Source of the DNA: Anaerolineales bacterium
Lineage (GTDB): Bacteria; Chloroflexota; Anaerolineae; Epilineales; JAANWY01
Direction: 5' to 3'
Length of the DNA: 10,993 nucleotides
Assembly: GCA_018263655.1 (NCBI GenBank)
Contig: JAANWY010000083.1
Coordinates: 1 to 10,993, forward strand
Shown: piece by piece, positions 1 through 6,107 of the stretch
How the letters are laid out: every line of letters starts with the position of its first letter
Numbering within the stretch: the first letter of the stretch is position 1
Notes under the pieces: model-generated
The model's input: the letters and a program-made list of their open reading frames with translations, nothing else
Told to the model about the DNA's origin: nothing
The model's database searches: none
Translations under genes and position numbers: made by a program

Positions 1-15
1 ATGCTCTTCCGATCT
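1..15. other. Illumina adapter remnant at contig edge
   Basis: Bases 2-15 read TGCTCTTCCGATCT, identical to the 3' end of the Illumina TruSeq read-2 adapter; 13 of these bases are also shared with the read-1 adapter. A 14-base match sitting exactly at the window edge is not expected by chance. The true genomic sequence therefore probably starts at about base 16. The last few residues of the minus-strand methylase that appear to be encoded here are artefactual. Confidence 0.93.
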
Positions 16-3000
16 CGGCTATGTTCGGGCCTTCGCCCTCTGCGTCCAGAAGCCGGCATACCAGCGATTTGATAGCGTTGCGTTGGGTCGAGGTGATTGA
101 AGGAATGGGTACTTGTTTCATGTAGGTAGCGATAAAGCGCAGATAGTCACCACGAATGGTTGAGCTTATTTGAGTGTAAAAGAACTCCACCAGTGCAGAA
201 TTGAGAATCCCGAGCAGATACATCTCCTTCGTGGGCAAGATATAGATGGTGTTACCGCCATATACACCTGTTGTGTCGTATGCAAACTCCGGCTTCTTGG
301 CAATGTCTGGGTAAACGATCTTCGGCTGTTCAAACTCAGCATAGTAATCACATGGTCGCAACTCGTACCATTCACATTGTCCACGGCTTGGCTCCCAGCG
401 TTTAGCCAATCTGTCCTCAAATTGTGACAGATAGTTCAACACTGCTGGATAATCTTCGACGGTAACGCCTTGATATGTCCAGATCAGATACTGTCTGCTC
501 CAGTTTATCCGCCATCGATCAATATCCCGCCCCCTTATCCACGGCTTGAGTATTTCTTCGCTTCGAGAGTCTTCCGCAATTAGCCGGTCTCGGGTGGATT
601 GATCGATTACGAAAGCTTCGTTCAGTCCTGTTGTTACGCCTCGATAGAAGCGCCCATCCACGTATTCACCGAGCGGTGTTCCGCTTTGGCGTAGCTTGCG
701 TACCAGGGCCAGTACTTCGGGCCGGACCAGGGTCCAGCCATCTCGACGGAGGCTGGTCTGGGGTTGGGGCCAGGCGCGCTCGCGTACCACGTTGGGTAGG
801 TGATTCACCACCGCGATGTCATCGACGGTCAGGGCCTGGAGCGTGTGGCCCTTGTCCGGCGCTTGCCTGCGCATCACCAGCACCGTCGGGTAGGTCGTCG
901 CCTCGAAAATGGGCAGGTCGCCGAAGTCGATCACGGTCCGCAGGGTGACCTCCTGACCCAAGAGCCGGCGCAGCGTCTTGCCATAGCCAGCGCGCATGAA
1001 CTTGTTGGAGCTTATGTACACAAGCACGCCGTCGCTGTGCAGTTGCTGGAGCCCCTGGGCGTAGAAGTACACGTAGATGTCAGCTACACCGTGGTAAACG
1101 TCGGGGTAGACTTGCTTGAGGTCGCCCTTGAGGTGCTTGATCTTCTCCTGACGCACGTAGGGCGGGTTGGCGATCATCACGTCGAAGCCGTTCTTCTCCT
1201 GGTAAACCTCGGCGAAGTCCACCTGCCAGATGAAGGTGGGATGCTCGGGGTCGCCCAGGAGCTGCCGGCGCAGCTCTTCGGCGCTCACACCTCGCGTGTC
1301 GCCCTGGCGATGCCATTGTGACAGTCGTTGGCGCGCCTGCTCCACACGTTCCTCCAGTTGCCTCAATTCCTCCGCACGTTCTTCCCAAGCCTCTCGTTGG
1401 CGACGTTCCGCGGCCGTCTCTTCACCCATCAGCTTCTTCTGGTAGCCGCCCAGGCGCTGGCGTCGGGCTTCCAGGAGTCGCTCGGCCAACCTGGTCTGGA
1501 GCTCCAGGATGCGCAGTTCGCGCCGGCGTTTCTCCTCGATATCGTCCAAGGTGAAGTAGTTGGCCTTCTCCTTCTGGAGATCCTCAACGATGTCTTGGGT
1601 CTCGCGGTCGTGGGCAGTGTCCAATTGCACCACCCGCCCGAACAGGCGCTGCAAGAGGCTGTCGCCCTGGCGGACTTTGTAGGCTAGGTTGGGCAGGGCC
1701 GGCACCTGTCGGATAGCGCGCGCCAGGGAGACGCCGGCCGGCAATTCGTAGTCCACCACCAGGCTCAACCACAGCCGCAGCTTGCAGATCTGAATCGCCT
1801 GGGCCTGGATGTCTACGCCGTACAGACAGCGCTCGATGATGCGCTTCTTGAGATCGTAGGCGTAGTTGCGCTGCTCTAGGGCGACATCGCCGTGCAGGCG
1901 CCAGTCCAGCGATTCTATCGCCCACGTCATGGTTTGCAGCAACCCCACCAGGAAGGCGCCGGACCCGACGGCCGGATCGCAGGCGCGTACCTGCAGCAGT
2001 AGCGCTTTCAGGGCCTGGGCCTCGGCCGGCGAGAAGAGACCGTGCAGCGTTTCGCGCTCGGCATCCGTCATCTGGTTGGCCGGCGGGAGATCGAGCAGCG
2101 TGGTGATGCGGTCGTGGTCGATACCGCTTTCGCCGGCCAGGTACTCGGTTAGCGCCTCGCGGCACATGAAGGCGACGACAGGGCGTGGCGTGTAGTAGGA
2201 GCCGGTTGCTTTGCGCAGGTCCACGTCGGGATCGTGCTCGCGTTCCAGCACCAGGCTCTCGAAGATCTTGCCCAACATCTCGGGATCGATGGCGACTTCC
2301 TGATCCAGCGGACTGCCTTCGCTGATGGTGAAGTTGTAACGCTCCAGTAGATCTGTGAACAGGGCCTCGAACGTTCCGTTCGTCACAGGTAGACGGGCTT
2401 CTGGGGCATCTCTGCCGGCGCTTGCCAGATTCAGTTCGAACAACCCACCGTTGAGGAAGGGCACGCTGCCGAGGGTGCCGGCCAGGTTGCAATTCGTCTC
2501 TGGATTGGATAGGGCCAAGAACAGAGGATAGATAACCTGGCCATAGAAGCTGACCTCGTCAGATCGGTCGACGTGTCCATCGAAGCGATTGACAAGATAG
2601 TCGGGGTCGTCGTTCAGCCAGCCTTTCTTCTGGATGAAGTAAAGGAACATCAAGCGATCCAGGAGGGTCTGCGCAAGATCGTCGGCGTCTTCGGCTAGAT
2701 CTGGACGGGTCGCAATTCCTTCACGCACACGGTAGAAAAGGTCGGCGAAGCGCTGGAAGAATTGTTTGGTAACAGCCTCGACGTCGAAGGCTTCGTCATG
2801 TCGTTGTTGGATGACCAGAGGCGATAGGTCGAAGGTGACCGGCACCTCGGAGGTGCCGGTCACCTGGATTGTCGTCAAATCAAGCATCGCTACCCGCTCA
2901 GAGGCAGTGCGGAGACGCTCGTGGGGGCCGATGGCAATGCGACGGAAGAGCCGGCGGGTTGAGGTGACCGGCACTTCCGAAGTGCCGGTCACCTTGCCCT

Positions 3001-3379
3001 CGACCTTGTCCAACTTCACATTCACGAAATGCCAGTGTTTTTCTTCGAGATCGCTGAACACGAAAAGACCGTACGGATGGTTCTTCAATAGTTGATTGAT
3101 TGCGAGACGCTCAGCCGTTAGCGAGAGCGGAAAGGTGCGACCGACTTGCCCCTCTGCCAATTTGGCGTAGATGATGTGGAAGTCACCGTGTTCGGCGAGT
3201 ATGACGGGGTCGTCGGCGAGAACTTCCTGGGCGCGTTCGGACCAGGGCCGGCGGGATAGGGTGCGGTTGGCGCGGTTGTAGTTGAGTTCGGTCCAGAAGA
3301 GTTGTTTGGCCGCCGGCAGGCCGCGGTCGGGCATTTGTTCCAGCAGGTTCAACACACGTTTCTGAGTGGTAAGCGTCAT
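2..3379 (-). CDS. Type IIG-like (Eco57I/TaqI-type) adenine-N6 restriction-modification protein, 3' end missing
   Basis: I checked the frame codon by codon and found no stop from the ATG at 3379 to the left edge, so about 1,125 residues are visible and the C-terminus is missing. The start is supported by AGGAG six bases upstream. Visible N6-adenine methylase motifs are TGSYYTP (motif X-like, residues 392-398), DPAVGSGAF (SAM-binding motif I, 468-476) and the catalytic NPPY (738-741). A charged, probably coiled-coil segment (about 598-690) lies between motifs I and IV. The C-terminal part (from about residue 1005, with PKIVYPDI and a GGNTIYIL-type block) resembles the TaqI-like specificity domain that reads DNA. 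The first 200 residues may hold the nuclease, but I see no convincing PD-(D/E)xK motif. It may therefore be a combined R-M enzyme or a solitary or defence-system methylase of PglX/DrmMI type. Two VTGTSEVPVT insertions (residues 130-139 and 173-182) come from palindromic repeats. No partner gene is visible, and the terminal residues near base 15 are adapter-derived. Confidence 0.88.
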   Translation of the reverse strand, partial: MTLTTQKRVLNLLEQMPDRGLPAAKQLFWTELNYNRANRTLSRRPWSERAQEVLADDPVILAEHGDFHIIYAKLAEGQVGRTFPLSLTAERLAINQLLKNHPYGLFVFSDLEEKHWHFVNVKLDKVEGKVTGTSEVPVTSTRRLFRRIAIGPHERLRTASERVAMLDLTTIQVTGTSEVPVTFDLSPLVIQQRHDEAFDVEAVTKQFFQRFADLFYRVREGIATRPDLAEDADDLAQTLLDRLMFLYFIQKKGWLNDDPDYLVNRFDGHVDRSDEVSFYGQVIYPLFLALSNPETNCNLAGTLGSVPFLNGGLFELNLASAGRDAPEARLPVTNGTFEALFTDLLERYNFTISEGSPLDQEVAIDPEMLGKIFESLVLEREHDPDVDLRKATGSYYTPRPVVAFMCREALTEYLAGESGIDHDRITTLLDLPPANQMTDAERETLHGLFSPAEAQALKALLLQVRACDPAVGSGAFLVGLLQTMTWAIESLDWRLHGDVALEQRNYAYDLKKRIIERCLYGVDIQAQAIQICKLRLWLSLVVDYELPAGVSLARAIRQVPALPNLAYKVRQGDSLLQRLFGRVVQLDTAHDRETQDIVEDLQKEKANYFTLDDIEEKRRRELRILELQTRLAERLLEARRQRLGGYQKKLMGEETAAERRQREAWEERAEELRQLEERVEQARQRLSQWHRQGDTRGVSAEELRRQLLGDPEHPTFIWQVDFAEVYQEKNGFDVMIANPPYVRQEKIKHLKGDLKQVYPDVYHGVADIYVYFYAQGLQQLHSDGVLVYISSNKFMRAGYGKTLRRLLGQEVTLRTVIDFGDLPIFEATTYPTVLVMRRQAPDKGHTLQALTVDDIAVVNHLPNVVRERAWPQPQTSLRRDGWTLVRPEVLALVRKLRQSGTPLGEYVDGRFYRGVTTGLNEAFVIDQSTRDRLIAEDSRSEEILKPWIRGRDIDRWRINWSRQYLIWTYQGVTVEDYPAVLNYLSQFEDRLAKRWEPSRGQCEWYELRPCDYYAEFEQPKIVYPDIAKKPEFAYDTTGVYGGNTIYILPTKEMYLLGILNSALVEFFYTQISSTIRGDYLRFIATYMKQVPIPSITSTQRNAIKSLVCRLLDAEGEGPNIAEIGRA
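2833..2865. repeat. Perfect 33-bp palindromic repeat inside the methylase gene (copy A)
   Basis: The arms AGGTGACCGGCACCT (2833-2847) and AGGTGCCGGTCACCT (2851-2865) are exact reverse complements around a 3-bp loop, CGG. In the gene's frame the element encodes VTGTSEVPVT (residues 173-182). Because it is a palindrome, the opposite strand encodes the same ten residues. It resembles a REP-type or other short dispersed palindrome tolerated inside coding DNA. Confidence 0.95.
2962..2994. repeat. Perfect 33-bp palindromic repeat inside the methylase gene (copy B)
   Basis: The arms AGGTGACCGGCACTT (2962-2976) and AAGTGCCGGTCACCT (2980-2994) are exact reverse complements around a CCG loop. It encodes VTGTSEVPVT at residues 130-139 and lies exactly 129 bp (43 codons) from copy A. 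It differs from copy A by a paired change, C-G to T-A, next to the loop, so the stem stays perfect. Confidence 0.95.
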
Positions 3380-3400
3380 AGATCGCTCCTAGTTCAAGTC

Positions 3401-3497
3401 AGGTGACCGGCACTTACAAACATCGGCGCCAGACAGCCTTTGAACACCTACATATCTCATCAGTCTGAGAATTCCAAGGACAAAGTGCCGGTCACCT
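3401..3497. repeat. Split copy of the same palindrome, arms 67 bp apart
   Basis: AGGTGACCGGCACTT at 3401-3415 and its exact reverse complement AAGTGCCGGTCACCT at 3483-3497 are the same arms as copy B, but they enclose 67 bp instead of 3. The pair begins 21 bp upstream of the methylase start codon and spans its probable promoter area. It could be a copy that received an insertion, two half-copies, or a paired operator. Confidence 0.85.
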
Positions 3498-3624
3498 CGG
3501 TGTCGAGACAAGAACAGCCGCAGCCGGCATGGTCAACCCACGCACAACTGCGGCCTATGTCCAGTGCAAAAGGTAGGACAGTAACTTTCAAGTCTAACTT
3601 CCCCTGAACAAAGCTCGGCGCACC

Positions 3625-3665
3625 TCAAACAAAAAACCTGCCGGCTAGCTCGCAACAGGCAGGTT
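3625..3665 (-). terminator. Rho-independent terminator, minus strand
   Basis: Read on the minus strand, AACCTGCC (3665-3658) pairs perfectly with GGCAGGTT (3642-3635) across a 15-base loop. The stem's last two Ts run into TTTTG, giving six Ts in all. On the plus strand no T-run follows, so it acts leftward. It lies about 250 bp upstream of the methylase start and would end any minus-strand transcript arriving from the right. Confidence 0.6.
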
Positions 3666-3926
3666 CACTGAAATTCACATACCAGTACCAGGTGGACAGG
3701 GATACCCGGTCACGTTTTTAATTGTCGCTTTAGAACCCACCGGCCGAAGCCCTCGCGCCTAACCGGCGGTATTGTACCACGAACCTCAAAACAGCGCAAT
3801 CCCCGTCCTTCTCTGGGACTCCCGTTTATTGGGACGTCAAATCTAGTGTGACGATATGGAGAAAATCTGGCCTCGAGACCGGTTCTGGCCAGCAAATCAC
3901 AGGTTCTCGACACCGTAATGGCCTTT

Positions 3927-4121
3927 CTATTCTAACGGGTGCCGTCCCGCGTCATCTTCTTCACCACTCGGCCCTGGTGGGTGCGGCCATGATCCGTTGT
4001 ACTTGTCCCATTCAGGTCCCTCGCCGGCCGGCCCGGTTGTGATCGGGGGGATGCCCACGATTTCGCCTACAAGTTCGCCCAGTTCCTGGTCAATCGCCTG
4101 AAGTACGGCGACTCGGTTCAA
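3927..4121 (-). CDS. Small hypothetical ORF, doubtful
   Basis: This is a 64-residue frame starting at TTG (4121). It has a GC-rich third codon position similar to the real genes here and a hydrophobic/acidic N-terminal stretch (AIDQELGELVGEIVGIPP), followed by a Gly/Pro-rich tail. GAAGGAG lies upstream, but 14 bases from the start, which is too far to be convincing. The frame opens after a stop at 4164. No family is recognised. It may be a remnant of a larger gene or chance; its codon bias is the only real support. Confidence 0.25.
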   Translation of the reverse strand: MNRVAVLQAIDQELGELVGEIVGIPPITTGPAGEGPEWDKYNGSWPHPPGPSGEEDDAGRHPLE

Positions 4122-4503
4122 TTGGGGGAACTCGACTCCTTCGGCGTGAGTTGCAGCAAGAGTTCATCAAAAAACTACTTCCCACTTTTGTTGAGGCACA
4201 TTTTGCCGCCGTCCTTCACAACGAATTTCAGGATTGACCGAATCGGCTGTGCGAACGCCCCAGGGAGGAAATTCGATCAGTCCACAAATTCGCTGCGAAG
4301 AGTTCATTCGCAAATGCGAAAGTTGTTCTTTGACAGGCCCCAAGGACAAGTAGTTGCAGGTAAGGTACCGCACGTCAAAGGCGGTGGAGAACGAGCTGGC
4401 CACCGGCTTTCGGGGCGAGTTTGGTGCGTTCTTGTTTGGCTTAATTGACGCCCTGGCCCTTCGCCTACAGGTGCCAGCTATCCCCATACCCCACCAGTTT
4501 CTG

Positions 4504-4532
4504 TTGATGTTACCGTCCCTTTCGACTATAAT
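4504..4532 (+). promoter_or_regulatory. Sigma-70-type promoter, probably for the molybdoenzyme operon
   Basis: TTGATG (4504-4509), a spacer of exactly 17 bp and a perfect TATAAT (4527-4532) make a near-ideal housekeeping promoter. Transcription would start near 4540, leaving a leader of about 160 bases before the first operon gene at 4701. No other plus-strand gene is available for it to serve. Confidence 0.6.
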
Positions 4533-4560
4533 GGCTTTGCTTGTATAATGGCTTTGCTTG
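4527..4560 (+). repeat. Exact 17-bp tandem duplication carrying the -10 box
   Basis: TATAATGGCTTTGCTTG occurs at 4527-4543 and again, immediately adjacent and identical, at 4544-4560. A further GCTTTGC follows at 4561-4567. The duplication creates a second TATAAT at 4544-4549. The repeat length equals the 17-bp promoter spacer, but the hexamer that lands in the -35 position for the second box (TTCGAC, 4521-4526) is poor. Confidence 0.95.
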
Positions 4561-4700
4561 GCTTTGCTGTTTGCGATAGGCGGTCGTCTGGATGTCGGAA
4601 GCCCGAGTGGACCTAAAGCACTCATGATACCCTATGAACGATAGCCGCAATCGCCGGCCGGCAGCCAACGATCGACGATCTTGATGGAGAGAGTGAACTT

Positions 4701-5573
4701 ATGGCGAGATTCGACTACGTGCGAGCAAACTCCCTGCACGATGCAATTCAATTGCTGAATGATCCAGGGATGGTCAGCAAGCCTCTTGCTGGAGGGACTG
4801 ACATCCTCGTATACATTCGGCAAGAGGAACCCTGGTTCGATCGGCTGGTAGACATCAGCCGGCTGCCGGAGCCCATTATAGTCGAAAGGGACGGAACACA
4901 GATCTACCTGGGTGCCGGCGTCACCTTCGCCGAAGCGACCAGAAGTGAACTGCTCAACCAGACGGCGCCTCTGCTAGTCGATGCCTGCCGAAGTGTCGGG
5001 AGCCCCCAGATACGGAATCTTGGTACGTTGGGCGGTAACGTGATCAACGCCGCCCCATGCGCGGACTCTCTGCCGCCGCTCGTGTGCCTGGACGCTGTGG
5101 CCCATATCCGAAGCCCTGAAGGCGAGCGCCAGGTACCGGTCAGCCAACTGGTCACCGGCCCTAATCGAAGTGAGGTGAAGGCCGGAGAGCTCCTGACCCA
5201 CTTCAGCTTTGCCACCCCGCCGGCGGGCGTCCGCTCGACCTTCATCAAGCTTGGTCGCCGGAACGCTCAGTCCATTGCGCGACTAAGCATGGCCGCCATG
5301 GGGCGAACCAACGCTCAGAACGTGGTGGATTTTGCGCGCCTGACACCAGGCGCAGCAACACCGCGCACGGAGCGCTTTCGGGAAGTTGAGGCCCGGCTGC
5401 TGGACCAACAGCTCACCGAAGAACTGCTGGTTGCGGCCGGCGAACAGGCCACAGCGACAATGCTTGAGGTGACGGGCCGGCGTTGGTCCACGGAGTACAA
5501 AGAGCTTGCCATCCGAGCTCTGGCCGAGCGGGCCTTACGTCGAGTCTTGCACAACGGTCACGGCGCCTGCTGA
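4701..5573 (+). CDS. Xanthine dehydrogenase-family FAD-binding subunit (XdhB/CoxM type)
   Basis: This 290-residue protein has the usual length for the medium subunit of molybdenum hydroxylases. It binds FAD and passes electrons from the Fe-S clusters to NAD+ or another acceptor in the cytoplasm. Diagnostic motifs are AGGTD (residues 30-34), which contacts the FAD pyrophosphate, and IRNLGTLGGN (104-113) followed by NAAPCADS (116-123). The second half matches the CO dehydrogenase flavoprotein C-terminal domain. The ATG at 4701 is preceded by GGAGAG about 10 bases upstream. It is the first gene of the operon, and the next start follows after 32 bp. The motifs make the family firm. The substrate (xanthine, an aldehyde, CO or an N-heterocycle) is set by the large subunit and cannot be read from this gene. 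Confidence 0.93.
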   Translation: MARFDYVRANSLHDAIQLLNDPGMVSKPLAGGTDILVYIRQEEPWFDRLVDISRLPEPIIVERDGTQIYLGAGVTFAEATRSELLNQTAPLLVDACRSVGSPQIRNLGTLGGNVINAAPCADSLPPLVCLDAVAHIRSPEGERQVPVSQLVTGPNRSEVKAGELLTHFSFATPPAGVRSTFIKLGRRNAQSIARLSMAAMGRTNAQNVVDFARLTPGAATPRTERFREVEARLLDQQLTEELLVAAGEQATATMLEVTGRRWSTEYKELAIRALAERALRRVLHNGHGAC

Positions 5574-5605
5574 AAGGGTATAGGGATCGAGGACGAGGTG
5601 ACAGC

Positions 5606-6106
5606 ATGGAAATAGAATTCACACTGAATGATCAACAGATTGCCACTGATGCCCCGCCTGACATAACGCTGCTGGCATTGCTGCGCGACCACCTTAGCCT
5701 GACAGGGACGAAAGAAGGGTGCGAGATCGGCGAGTGTGGCGCTTGTTCAGTGATCTTGGATGGCCGAGTGATCAACAGTTGTATGGTGCTGGCCCCACAA
5801 GTCGCCGGCCGCAGTGTGATCACGATCGAGGGTGTCCGGGGCGCTGGCGGCGGTCCGAACGATATGCAAGAGAATTTCATCGATTATGGGGCGGTGCAGT
5901 GCGGCTTCTGTATCCCCGGTGTGATTATGGCCGGCGAAGCCCTGCTGACACACAACCCCCGACCGACGCGCGAGGAGATTCGTTGGGCCCTGGCCGGCAA
6001 CTTATGCCGCTGCACCGGCTATCAGCAAATTGTGGATGCCATTGAGGCGACCGCCCAAGGTCGGGCGAATGGGGCTGACAATCCAGGAGATCACGGAGAA
6101 GGGTAG
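5606..6106 (+). CDS. Molybdenum hydroxylase 2x[2Fe-2S] subunit (XdhC/CoxS type)
   Basis: This 166-residue small subunit carries two [2Fe-2S] clusters that wire the molybdenum centre to FAD. The N-terminal plant-ferredoxin-like cluster uses C39, C44, C47 and C59 (CEIGECGAC, then C). The C-terminal cluster uses C99 and C102 (QCGFC) and C134 and C136 (CRC). Q98 precedes the cluster at the position that usually contacts the pterin. All eight ligands are present. The frame is open further upstream (to 5483), but the ATG at 5606 is chosen because it follows GAGG with suitable spacing and gives the family's normal N-terminus; earlier starts would overlap the FAD gene. It ends one base before the large-subunit start, which suggests tight co-expression of a 1:1:1 complex. 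Confidence 0.94.
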   Translation: MEIEFTLNDQQIATDAPPDITLLALLRDHLSLTGTKEGCEIGECGACSVILDGRVINSCMVLAPQVAGRSVITIEGVRGAGGGPNDMQENFIDYGAVQCGFCIPGVIMAGEALLTHNPRPTREEIRWALAGNLCRCTGYQQIVDAIEATAQGRANGADNPGDHGEG

Positions 6107-6107
6107 C

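Larger units (their letters stand above)
3380..4700. other. 1.3-kb gene-poor stretch between the methylase and the molybdoenzyme operon
   Basis: No convincing protein gene fills this interval. It holds a split copy of the dispersed palindrome (3401-3497), a minus-strand terminator (3625-3665), a doubtful 64-residue minus-strand ORF (3927-4121), a small TTCGCA/TGCGAA inverted repeat (4307-4320), and the promoter with a duplicated -10 segment (4504-4560) followed by a leader of about 160 bases. I saw no tRNA, no CRISPR repeats and no transposase fragment on either strand. The two genes flanking it are divergently transcribed, so their promoters should lie here. Confidence 0.7.

Noticed and set aside
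800..1321. 173-codon open frame on the plus strand
   Set aside because: It is the exact complement frame of the minus-strand methylase, whose motifs (NPPY) are read through it; high GC keeps the opposite strand open.
2766..3095. Plus-strand frame also encoding two VTGTSEVPVT blocks
   Set aside because: The shared peptide arises because the repeats are palindromes; the rest of the frame is low-complexity shadow of the methylase.
3710..3913. 67-codon minus-strand frame starting at GTG
   Set aside because: Arg/Thr-rich with no family resemblance and no ribosome binding site; it overlaps the putative promoter and hairpins of the small-RNA candidate.
4330..4335. Perfect TTGACA hexamer as a possible -35 box
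   Set aside because: No acceptable -10 hexamer occurs 15-19 bp downstream.
4167..4625. 152-codon minus-strand frame across the promoter region
   Set aside because: Its composition looks noncoding, it covers the duplicated -10 promoter, and it resembles no family I know.
4540..4700. Riboswitch (for example the Moco RNA motif) in the operon leader
   Set aside because: The 160-base leader would allow one and the genes would fit, but I could not recognise a conserved structure by eye; a covariance-model search would decide.
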